Source of the DNA: a virus
Length of the DNA: 22,362 bases
Direction: 5' to 3' (one strand)
Virus record (IMG/VR): IMGVR_UViG_3300037343_000307
Coordinates: 1 to 22,362 of that record
Shown: positions 7,340-13,900 of the stretch, in pieces
Numbering within the stretch: the stretch's first letter is position 1
Layout: every line of letters starts with the position of its first letter
Notes under the pieces: generated by a model
What the model was told of the DNA's origin: nothing
What the model saw: the letters and a program-made list of their open reading frames with translations, nothing else
Database searches by the model: none
Program-made: the position numbers and the translations under genes

Positions 7340-8338
7340 CTAGCCTCTGACCATTCGGACAATCCGCCCGATTTCAATTTCTTCTGGCTTGGGTTCTCCA
7401 GCCTGATGGAAGAGAATCTTGTCACTTGGGCTGATCGGAACCGTGCTGAACGGCTGGCTGAGCGATATCAATGGCGATGAACCAAGCAGCGCTGAAAAGA
7501 ACAGTGCGATCTTGTTGCGGGTGCAAAGGACCTTTACCTCCGCACCGCTCGAAATTGACTTGAGTTGATGTCGGTCCTGACCGACACGCAGTTCAAGTAG
7601 GTCGCCAGACAGAACCCTGCCTCCAAAAAGCTCAATCTTATCAAATGTCTCAAGTGATGTGATTGCTTGCACAGCGGAAACGTAGTCACGCGATGGGACC
7701 GCTTTGAAGAAACCATCTGCAGCAATCATGCTGGCTTCTTGATCGAGGCAAAGTTCCAGAACCGATATAAGGAACCGCTCAGCGAATCCCGTCGCTTTTT
7801 GGTTGCCTAAGAATTTCTCAAGCTCGTGGTTCATTACAATTTCATCGCGCTTCGCCACTTCAAGGGGAACGTTCAGATTTTTATTCCAGAAGATGACCCT
7901 GCAGACCCTCGCATTCGGTACTTTAATATTCCGAGATTCGAGAAGTGAGCAAAGGCAGTCCAGCTTATCTTTATTCTTCGCCAAAGGGTTCTCATGGGAT
8001 ATCTCATTCCTGTTGCGCCTTTCCTGTACCCACCTCTCCCCGTCAATGCGCAGCCGCCCAGACCAATTCTTAATTTCGATGGCACTGATTTGTTTTGGAG
8101 AAATAACAATTAAATCAATTTCGTAACGACCTTTTCCACTGGGTTGAATATTTCGGGGTACACGTTTCGAATGGAATATGCTGGCAGTTTTCCATGTGAG
8201 GTGATTGGTGACCATCGATCTCAATGCTTGTTCCGCATCCCGTCCCGCGGCAACTTCTTCCAGTTCGACTTCTCGACTTGCAGATACGATTTCCCGCCAG
8301 GTCTCGAGTCGTTGCGCCTTGCTGCTTTGCCTGTTCAT
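7340..8338 (-). CDS. NERD (nuclease-related) domain protein, probable cargo (moron) gene
   Basis: 332 residues. Residues about 28-130 fit a NERD domain: GRDAEQALRSM (31-41), VPRNIQPSGKGRYEIDLIVI (60-79), ISAIEIKNWSGRLRIDGERW (84-103) and NPLAKNKDKLDCL (117-129). Asp75, Glu88 and Lys90 form the D-x12-E-x-K pattern of the PD-(D/E)XK nuclease fold. The C-terminal 200 residues are not recognised. Base composition is clearly lower in GC than the flanking tail genes and codon use is mixed, suggesting recent acquisition. It starts from ATG 8338 behind a clear GAGGAAA site and sits between the gpZ-like and gpU-like genes, where lambda has nothing. A structural role is unlikely; host defence, superinfection exclusion or another lysogenic benefit is inferred only. 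Confidence 0.78.
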   Translation of the reverse strand: MNRQSSKAQRLETWREIVSASREVELEEVAAGRDAEQALRSMVTNHLTWKTASIFHSKRVPRNIQPSGKGRYEIDLIVISPKQISAIEIKNWSGRLRIDGERWVQERRNRNEISHENPLAKNKDKLDCLCSLLESRNIKVPNARVCRVIFWNKNLNVPLEVAKRDEIVMNHELEKFLGNQKATGFAERFLISVLELCLDQEASMIAADGFFKAVPSRDYVSAVQAITSLETFDKIELFGGRVLSGDLLELRVGQDRHQLKSISSGAEVKVLCTRNKIALFFSALLGSSPLISLSQPFSTVPISPSDKILFHQAGEPKPEEIEIGRIVRMVRG

Positions 8339-8375
8339 CCAGTTTCCTCGTCCGTGTTTGCCCCTTCATAGCAAT

Positions 8376-8396
8376 CCTTTGCGCTTCTCGCAAAGG
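8376..8396. other. Perfect 8-bp inverted repeat (hairpin) between the gpZ-like and NERD genes
   Basis: CCTTTGCG (8376-8383), a 5-nt loop, then CGCAAAGG (8389-8396). In minus-strand RNA it begins one base after the TAG stop of the gpZ-like gene (8400-8398) and lies about 38 bases before the NERD start. No run of U follows, so it is not a standard intrinsic terminator. It could attenuate late transcription, protect mRNA ends, or be an operator or insertion scar. Confidence 0.7.
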
Positions 8397-8397
8397 T

Positions 8398-9030
8398 CTA
8401 TGACTGCTTCGTCTCCACCCAATTCGCCACGATCAGCCTTGGTACGCCGTCCACGGCCCGTTCCGCATCCCGCGCCAGATCCAGCCGCTTGCGCAGTTTG
8501 ACCTGCGGCACCAGCAGGAAGATCGGCACGGTCGCCAAGCCGCGTCCGGTTTTGGACTTTGACGCCACAGCCCGACCTTTCGAGTTCAGCCGCCCCTCCG
8601 CCACCAGCAGGCTTGGCCCCCGGCGGCGATAGATGAAACGCAGGCGCAACCCTGTGCGGCGTTCCCATTCGCTGGGTGTGATACGGCCGCCTTTGCTACT
8701 TTTGCCTGCTGCCGCAGTCGGGATCGCAAGCCAGAACCCGTTCTTGGACCGGATCAGTGGGCCGGTGTCATGCGCACTGATGATCACCGGGGCGTTGGAC
8801 CAGACCAGTGCCGCCGCGTTCAGGCTGTCGCTGGATTTGGGGAAGCTGGCCAGGCGGATGCTGTTGCCAAGCCTTATGCCCAGCCCAGCGCCGGTGATCT
8901 GTGTCCGCCAGGCGAATTTGAGACCGGTGCCAGCCTCTCGCATGGCGGCTGACACTGCCTTTTCACCGGCAGCGATTTCGGCCTGCATCAAAGCGGCGAT
9001 GTCGGGATTGATCTCGATCCTGAGCCTCAT
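8398..9030 (-). CDS. Z: Minor tail / tail completion protein, gpZ position (DUF6441-like)
   Basis: 210 residues from ATG at 9030, which overlaps the stop of the upstream gene as ATGA. A longer frame to 9276 exists, but its extra 82 residues are an Arg/His-rich out-of-frame reading of the joiner gene. Features are MRLRIEINPDIAALMQAEIA, AGTGLKFAWRTQITGAGLG near 36-54, FWLAIPTAAAG near 103-113, ITPSEWERRTGLRLRFIYRR, and a basic C-terminus (VPQVKLRKRLDLARDAERAV). I recall this as DUF6441, present in alphaproteobacterial prophages. Position after an FII-like joiner and before the gpU-like gene matches lambda gpZ, needed to finish the tail so it can join the head. Function is inferred from synteny. 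Confidence 0.7.
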   Translation of the reverse strand: MRLRIEINPDIAALMQAEIAAGEKAVSAAMREAGTGLKFAWRTQITGAGLGIRLGNSIRLASFPKSSDSLNAAALVWSNAPVIISAHDTGPLIRSKNGFWLAIPTAAAGKSSKGGRITPSEWERRTGLRLRFIYRRRGPSLLVAEGRLNSKGRAVASKSKTGRGLATVPIFLLVPQVKLRKRLDLARDAERAVDGVPRLIVANWVETKQS

Positions 9031-9341
9031 GTTGGCCGCAGGTCCAGCGTCCAGATCAGGCGTTCGCGATCCCGCATGGGTTCTCCTTGGATCGTAAAGC
9101 TGTCGGCCCCGATCACGATCAAGTCGCCAGAGCGGGGATCGGACAGGTCTGCGACGCGCACGTCCACCATCATGGTGTCGCTGACGAAGCGCCCAGCCCC
9201 GAATTCGGAGATGCGGTCCGGCGCGCGGCGGATGACACGGATTGGCGTTTCCTCTGACGTGGTGGCCGAGATCCACAGGGCTACCACCGCCATGGACGGG
9301 TTGGCATAGATGCGGTCCATGGCGACGACAAAGACGTTCAT
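9027..9341 (-). CDS. FII: Head-tail joining protein, gpFII-like
   Basis: 104 residues. The C-terminal half has the pattern of lambda gpFII: VRVADLSDPRSGDLIVIGADSFTIQGEP, a beta-strand-rich stretch with a Gly-Asp turn followed by a short strand reading of the attachment protein. Length is close to gpFII (117). It sits directly after the major capsid gene, where FII is expected, and no separate FI gene is present in between. ATG at 9341 is taken as the start; an internal ATG at 9320 (MDRIYANPSMAV) is a plausible alternative because the Shine-Dalgarno before 9341 is weak. The product would bind the head connector and provide the tail docking surface. Confidence 0.68.
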   Translation of the reverse strand: MNVFVVAMDRIYANPSMAVVALWISATTSEETPIRVIRRAPDRISEFGAGRFVSDTMMVDVRVADLSDPRSGDLIVIGADSFTIQGEPMRDRERLIWTLDLRPT

Positions 9342-9351
9342 GGCGGACCCG

Positions 9352-10374
9352 TCAGTTCGAGGTGTGAATGCGGATCGCGATGCGTGGCCGCTTGTTGACC
9401 GGCAGGATCGAGGCCTCTGTCATGAGATCAATCCAGCGGCCTTTCTCGTCGAGATGCTGGCGGGCATAGAGTGGCAGGCCCATGGTGTTGGCCGCCTCCA
9501 GCAGGTTGGCCGGGCCGCCATAGGTGGTGAAGGTGTCCATCGTGCCCAAGGGGAAGGCGATACCCTCGCTGGCTGGGACCAGCCGTTCGGTCGCCTTGGT
9601 GGAAAGGGTGACGGTGCCCGAATATTCCTCGAACACGATGCCAGCAAAGGGAAAGTTGCGGCGCACATCTTGGCGCAGGGGCTGCGCGCCCGTGGCGGCA
9701 TAGAACTTGTAGGCCTCTTCGGTCTTGGGGTGCGCGATCAGCTTGTCGAAGAATTCCCGGCTGACGAGGGCATGCACATCGTTCATGCTTTCGCCCAGCA
9801 GGTTGTCTTCCATCGCGCGCAGGACTTCGCGCACCTTGCCCTGAACATTGGTGCCAGCCGTGCCCAGCACGAAGTCCACCGAGATTTGCGCGAGACCAAA
9901 CTCGGTGAAGTAGTTGTAGAGCGTGGTGCCAGCGCCGTCTTTGACAATGCCGCGCAGCGCGTTCATCTCCATGTATTCGCGGGTCTGGGCGTGCTTGCGG
10001 CGCATCAACTGCAGCTTGCGGTTCATCACCTCGACCAGCGGATCGGCACCATCGAAGATGCCCAGCGCGGGTTGGCCTTGGATATCACCCGGCAGGATCA
10101 CGTCATCATGCGGGATCCACGGCAGGACGAAACTGCGCATGGACCGGCCCTCCCGAGTGCCGACAGTGGCGGGACCGCCCAGAGGCACCGAGGGCAGCAG
10201 GTTCAGCACGCCCTCGTATTGCTCGATGATCACCGAGCGCTGGCTGACACCCTCGAAGCGAAACAGGCCGATCTGGCCAAGGCGGGTGTAGAGGTTGGGC
10301 AGGATATTGATGGCCTGCGTCATCTCGGCCAGCGAATAGCCGCCAGCGTCGAAGGGGTTGCGGACAAGGGTCAT
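9352..10374 (-). CDS. E: Major capsid protein, lambda gpE family
   Basis: 340 residues from ATG at 10374, almost exactly the lambda gpE length (341). The frame is open to 10641, but the additional Pro/Ser/Arg-rich residues come from reading across the decoration gene in another frame. Features are MTLVRNPFDAGGYSLAEMTQ, INILPNLYTRLGQIGLF near 24-40, REGRSMRSFVLPWIPHDD, RKLQLMRRKHAQTREYMEMNALRG (the long alpha-helix region), VHALVSREFFDKLIAHPKTEEAYKFY near 215-240, and the C-terminal PLYARQHLDEKGRWIDLMTEASILPVNKRP. These are family hallmarks of Phage_cap_E, an HK97-fold shell protein. A GGAG site lies a few bases upstream. It follows the decoration protein by 52 bases, as in lambda D-E. Confidence 0.95.
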   Translation of the reverse strand: MTLVRNPFDAGGYSLAEMTQAINILPNLYTRLGQIGLFRFEGVSQRSVIIEQYEGVLNLLPSVPLGGPATVGTREGRSMRSFVLPWIPHDDVILPGDIQGQPALGIFDGADPLVEVMNRKLQLMRRKHAQTREYMEMNALRGIVKDGAGTTLYNYFTEFGLAQISVDFVLGTAGTNVQGKVREVLRAMEDNLLGESMNDVHALVSREFFDKLIAHPKTEEAYKFYAATGAQPLRQDVRRNFPFAGIVFEEYSGTVTLSTKATERLVPASEGIAFPLGTMDTFTTYGGPANLLEAANTMGLPLYARQHLDEKGRWIDLMTEASILPVNKRPRIAIRIHTSN

Positions 10375-10426
10375 GGGGTGCTCCGGGGGAAAGAGGGATG
10401 GATGTGGATGCGCCGCGCCGGTGGCG

Positions 10427-10807
10427 TCAGACGCCGTCGCGGGGGATGATCCCGACGGCGGCCAGCTGGCCGAGCTTGGTGGTGATCTTCGCGCCGTCAT
10501 CGACAGTGGCGTCGTAGGCGAGGCCTGCGCGCGACACGATTGAGGGACCGCGCGCGACCACAATGCCAGTGGCGTCGGCGAGCGTGGCGTCGACGGCATA
10601 GAGCAAGACGGCCGTGGCGGTTTGCGCACCGTCTGCGCCACCGCTGGTGGCCAGCTTGTATTTGCCGCTGGCTGTGATGCGCCCCAAGACCGAGCCGACG
10701 GGATACGGCATGCCGATTAACAGGGTGATCACCTCGCGGGTGTAGTTCGGGTTGACCTCATATTTGAGGACATCGCCCATGCTGGGCTGTTCCGTCAGGA
10801 CGGGCAT
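10427..10807 (-). CDS. D: Head decoration protein, lambda gpD family
   Basis: 126 residues; lambda gpD is 110. Features are MPVLTEQPSMGDVLKYEVNP, YTREVITLLIGMPYPVGSVLG near 22-42, TATAVLLYAVDAT near 63-75, VVARGPSIVSRAGL near 82-95 and a final LAAVGIIPRDGV, which matches the HDPD family ending. In lambda-type phages the trimer binds the expanded capsid and stabilises it against packaged DNA pressure. It has a GGAG ribosome site nine bases ahead of ATG and lies between the protease/scaffold gene and the major capsid gene, the lambda order. No anomalies. Confidence 0.93.
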   Translation of the reverse strand: MPVLTEQPSMGDVLKYEVNPNYTREVITLLIGMPYPVGSVLGRITASGKYKLATSGGADGAQTATAVLLYAVDATLADATGIVVARGPSIVSRAGLAYDATVDDGAKITTKLGQLAAVGIIPRDGV

Positions 10808-10849
10808 TGGTCAGTCTCCATTTTTTGGGTGAGGGAAGTGGGCGCTGGT

Positions 10850-11242
10850 TCAGCGCTTGGCGTCGGTTGCAGCCTTTTTGGCAGCTGCGATGATCGGGCT
10901 GTCTTTTGCAGCGGCTGCTGCCGGGGCGGTGGCGATGATGCCAGCGGCATCGCTGCGGGCGGCCAGATCGGCCAGGACGCGGGCGCGCAGGGCTTCGGGC
11001 TTCAAGCCACGCGTGACCGCGTCAGCCGCGTCGATTTGGACCCCGAGGCGGGCGGCCTGCGCACAGACCTGCGCGACCTCGGCTGCTTCGGCACGAACAG
11101 CGTCGGCGTTCATTGCCGTTGTGTCGGGTGCCACTGCAACCGACACAACGGGCATCGTTGGTGCGGCCGTCGTTGTCGTCTGTGTGGGATTGGTGACGGC
11201 TGTCGGTGCCGGGTTCGGGGTATCTGTGGGCGTGGTGGTCAT
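10850..11242 (-). CDS. Nu3: Nested scaffold protein from an internal start in the protease gene (lambda Nu3 analogue)
   Basis: An in-frame ATG at 11242 (Met314 of the protease) lies exactly at the switch from protease domain to Thr/Pro-rich linker and is preceded by AGAAAGGG about seven bases away, a plausible ribosome site. It would give a 130-residue protein that is Ala/Thr-rich and helix-prone in its second half, the profile of a scaffold. In lambda, Nu3 is made from an internal start in the same way. The start itself is inferred and not proven by sequence alone. Confidence 0.6.
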   Translation of the reverse strand: MTTTPTDTPNPAPTAVTNPTQTTTTAAPTMPVVSVAVAPDTTAMNADAVRAEAAEVAQVCAQAARLGVQIDAADAVTRGLKPEALRARVLADLAARSDAAGIIATAPAAAAAKDSPIIAAAKKAATDAKR

Positions 11243-12181
11243 CTGTGGACCCTTTCTGCTGGAGGGAGTAGTGCCGCGGGGTGCGGCGGAGAAGGAACGA
11301 AAGGCGGTGACGGGATCGGCGAGATCGTCGGCGAGACCGGCGGTGATGGCATCGGCCCCGCGAAACACAGCCGCTTCCGTGGAAAGTGCTGCTGCATGGG
11401 TCATCCTATCCCCGCGCCCTGCAGCAACGGTTTCCGCGAAGAGAAAGCGGACTACCTCCAATTCGCGCTGCATCTGGTCGTGTACAGCCTCGGGCAGGGG
11501 CTGGTACGGATTGGCATCGATCTTGTGGGCACCTGCGTGGATCAGCGTGATGGCAATGCCCTTTTGATCCAGCGCTCCGCTCATATCTGTGTGCAGAGCG
11601 ACCACGCCGATACTGCCGACCACCCCGGTGCGAGGCAGGACGATGCGGTCGGCCTGGGATGCCAGAACGTAGCCAGCCGATAGCGCATGTTCGGCGACAA
11701 AGGCGTGGACCGGCTTTTGCAATCGCGCCGCCCGAATGCGGTCGGCCAGATCGAAGGCGCCAGCGACCTCGCCACCGAAGCTGTCGATGTCCAACGCAAT
11801 GCCGCGCACGCCGGGATCGGCGATGGCCGCCTGTAATTGAGCAGCAATCCCTTCATACGAAGTCAGGCCGGAGGATTGCCCGATCCACGCGCCACGGTGC
11901 ACAAGTGTGCCCGCAATTTCGATCACGGCAATGCCGTCGATCAAGGCATAGGGTTGGCTGCCGTTGCGCTGGTGGCGCTGGGCGAGGTCATTTCCGAACA
12001 AAGAGGCGCGGGCAGGCATGGCGGCCGCTGTTTGATCTGAAACGTCGACTTCCAGCCCCTGGAAGGTGATTTCCTGCCCCGTGATGCGTGGGCCCAGCCC
12101 TGAGAGAAATGCCAGCGCTTTGGCCGGGTCGACCATTAGCGGCGTGTTGAAGGCGCGCTGGGCGATCTGGGCGTGGTACAT
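10850..12181 (-). CDS. C: Prohead protease, S49/SppA family with scaffold C-terminus (lambda gpC)
   Basis: 443 residues. The N-terminal two thirds is an S49 serine peptidase: YALIDGIAVIEIAGTLVHRG near 78-97, IALDIDSFGGEVAGAFDLAD near 128-147, the catalytic serine in HALSAGYVLAS (Ser168), VGSIGVV, and the probable catalytic lysine in GAHKIDANPY (Lys220), forming the Ser-Lys dyad. After about 310 the sequence changes to a Thr/Pro/Ala-rich linker and a helical Ala-rich tail ending AAKKAATDAKR, as in lambda gpC, whose C-terminus doubles as scaffold. It starts at ATG 12181, overlapping the portal stop by one base (TAATG). Expected role: scaffold removal and portal/capsid processing in the prohead. 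Confidence 0.93.
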   Translation of the reverse strand: MYHAQIAQRAFNTPLMVDPAKALAFLSGLGPRITGQEITFQGLEVDVSDQTAAAMPARASLFGNDLAQRHQRNGSQPYALIDGIAVIEIAGTLVHRGAWIGQSSGLTSYEGIAAQLQAAIADPGVRGIALDIDSFGGEVAGAFDLADRIRAARLQKPVHAFVAEHALSAGYVLASQADRIVLPRTGVVGSIGVVALHTDMSGALDQKGIAITLIHAGAHKIDANPYQPLPEAVHDQMQRELEVVRFLFAETVAAGRGDRMTHAAALSTEAAVFRGADAITAGLADDLADPVTAFRSFSAAPRGTTPSSRKGPQMTTTPTDTPNPAPTAVTNPTQTTTTAAPTMPVVSVAVAPDTTAMNADAVRAEAAEVAQVCAQAARLGVQIDAADAVTRGLKPEALRARVLADLAARSDAAGIIATAPAAAAAKDSPIIAAAKKAATDAKR

Positions 12182-13680
12182 TATACGCCCTCCTTGGGGT
12201 GGTCAGCCTTGTCTTCAGTATCTTCAGGCGCGTCGTCGCCTTCCGCGCCGTCCTGCTTGTCACCCTTGCCGCTGGCCGCGCCCGGCCCTTGGGCAGGGGA
12301 TCCTGGACGGCGGAAGTCGAGGCCCAGCGCCAATTCGCGTTTACGCTCGGCAGCAATCTCGCGGTCGACCTGTTCGGCGTCATAACCGCGCTCCGAGATC
12401 GCTTGGGTGCGGGATTTCAGACCGGACTCGATCTGCAGGATCTCGGCCGAGGCGTCCTTCATCGGATCGATCCAGTCCCATTTCGTCGGCAACCAGGCGC
12501 AGGCCTGATATTGCCGCCGCTGTTGATCATAACCGGGCAAGTCGATGGCACCGGACAGCACCGCCACATCCATCCAGCGGGACCACACCGCGCGGCAGAG
12601 CTGGAACACCAGCACGCCATGCTGCCAGGCCGAGATGCGACGGCGAAATTCGATCAGAGAGATGCGCGTGTTGGAGAAGTTGCCTTTGGCGGTGTCGCCG
12701 GTCAGATAGCCGTACGGAATGCCCAGCGCCGCCGCGACTTGCAGCAAGGTTCGGTATTGGAACAGTTCATAGGTGCCGCCGGAATCTGGCGTGGCTGGGG
12801 TTGAGACGTCTTCGCCGGGGTCCAGCCGCACCACCTGGCCGGGTTCAACCTCCAGATCGTCCTCGGTCGGTTCCAGCGGGGTTTCTGGGGCGGGCGAGGT
12901 GATGAACATCGCGAACATCGCCGCGATTTTCTTCCGCTCCAGCTCCGCGTCGTCGTAGAGGTCCAGCGTGAACAGCTTGACGATTGCGGCGGCAAATCGC
13001 GACACCCCGCGCAGTTGGCCCGCCTCGACCGGGTCTAGGACGTGGATCACATCTGCGGCTGGAACACGGACGGTTTCACCAGACAGCCCGGGATCGGTCA
13101 AATCGCCGGGGTGGCGACGCAGAAAATGATAGGCCACGCGGCGGCCGATCCCGTCGAACTCGATACCCTGCCGGATCAGCCCTGCGCCGGGCAGGGTGCG
13201 GTTCATGTCCAAGGGCAGCATTTCCGCAGGCAACATCTGCAATTGTAGCGGCACGGTCAGACCATCCTCCGCCCGGCGCGGCCTGATGCGGATGAAGACC
13301 TCACCAGATAGGAACACTTCGCGCGCCGCCCGGCGCTGCAGCCCATAGAAGTCTGTCAGCCCTTCCGCGTCAGCGTCATCCGTCCAGGCCAGCCACAGTG
13401 CCTGCAGCTCTTCCTTCTTTGCGGCATCGGCGATGGTCGACGAGGGTTTGATCCCATCGCCGACGACATTGCTGGCGAAGCTTTCTACCGCATTCGCCGC
13501 ATAGCCATTGTTCCGAACCAGCCAGCGGGCACGGGCGGTGATGGTGTCGCCCGAGGCTGCGATCAGAGTATTCACATGCGCGCGGCTGGCTCGGAACCCG
13601 CGCAGGCGACGATGCGCCTGCGCCGCATCAAACCCGCCAATGATGCTGCCGAGCCGCTGGCGGAATGCCTCGAATGCCAT
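12181..13680 (-). CDS. B: Portal protein, lambda gpB family
   Basis: 499 residues. Family features are the start MAFEAFRQRLGSIIGGFDAAQAHRRLRGF, ARARWLVRNNGYAANAVESFASNVVG near 49-74, GIKPSS, REVFLSGEVFIRIRPR near 118-133, LQLQMLPAEMLPLD, GRRVAYHFLRRHPGD, VPAADVIHVLDPVEAGQLRGVSRFAAAIVKL near 207-237, and ALGIPYGYLTGDTAKGNFSNTRISLIEFRRRI near 336-367. All agree with Phage_portal_2. It forms the dodecameric ring at one capsid vertex through which DNA enters and leaves. The C-terminal 50 residues are charged, low complexity (Asp/Glu/Lys/Gly). It begins three bases after the gpW stop and ends by overlapping the protease ATG. Confidence 0.95.
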   Translation of the reverse strand: MAFEAFRQRLGSIIGGFDAAQAHRRLRGFRASRAHVNTLIAASGDTITARARWLVRNNGYAANAVESFASNVVGDGIKPSSTIADAAKKEELQALWLAWTDDADAEGLTDFYGLQRRAAREVFLSGEVFIRIRPRRAEDGLTVPLQLQMLPAEMLPLDMNRTLPGAGLIRQGIEFDGIGRRVAYHFLRRHPGDLTDPGLSGETVRVPAADVIHVLDPVEAGQLRGVSRFAAAIVKLFTLDLYDDAELERKKIAAMFAMFITSPAPETPLEPTEDDLEVEPGQVVRLDPGEDVSTPATPDSGGTYELFQYRTLLQVAAALGIPYGYLTGDTAKGNFSNTRISLIEFRRRISAWQHGVLVFQLCRAVWSRWMDVAVLSGAIDLPGYDQQRRQYQACAWLPTKWDWIDPMKDASAEILQIESGLKSRTQAISERGYDAEQVDREIAAERKRELALGLDFRRPGSPAQGPGAASGKGDKQDGAEGDDAPEDTEDKADHPKEGV

Positions 13681-13683
13681 CTG

Positions 13684-13899
13684 TCACAGACCCTTTGAGG
13701 CGACAGTGCCCCAGCGCCGACGACGCGGGGCGCCAGAAGCGGCCGTGGCAATCCGGCCTTCCAGATCGCTGATCGCGTTCGCCAGTTCTGCGTCCGAGCC
13801 GTAGTTGATCGATTTACCGTCATAGCTGACAGAGCGAACGCCTGCGTAGCGCGCCTCCTGCAGTGCCGCCAGCAAGGCGCGCATCCGTTCCAGATCCAT
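13684..13899 (-). CDS. W: Head-tail joining protein gpW-like
   Basis: 71 residues; lambda gpW is 68. The sequence MDLERMRALLAALQEARYAG, then VRSVSYDGKSINYGSDAELANAISDLE has the gpW outline: helix, beta hairpin with a Tyr-Gly motif, second helix. The tail is basic (APRRRRWGTV). In lambda, gpW binds the portal after packaging and holds the DNA in before gpFII and the tail attach. It lies between large terminase and portal, the lambda A-W-B order. A GAGGGATTGAG leader, part of the terminase 3' end, serves as ribosome site, so the gene is translated right after the terminase (gap of one base). Confidence 0.88.
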   Translation of the reverse strand: MDLERMRALLAALQEARYAGVRSVSYDGKSINYGSDAELANAISDLEGRIATAASGAPRRRRWGTVASKGL

Positions 13900-13900
13900 C

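Noticed and set aside
9310-10449. 379-codon plus-strand frame opposite the major capsid gene
   Set aside because: His/Gln/Ala/Gly-rich mirror of the capsid gene in third-position-GC frame; the capsid gene matches the lambda gpE family over its full length.
10375-10641. N-terminal extension of the major capsid frame
   Set aside because: Reads across the decoration gene in another frame with Pro/Ser/Arg-rich noise; the family start and length support ATG at 10374.
12066-12902. 278-codon plus-strand frame opposite the portal gene
   Set aside because: Low-complexity Arg/Pro/Ser-rich sequence opposite an unambiguous portal gene.
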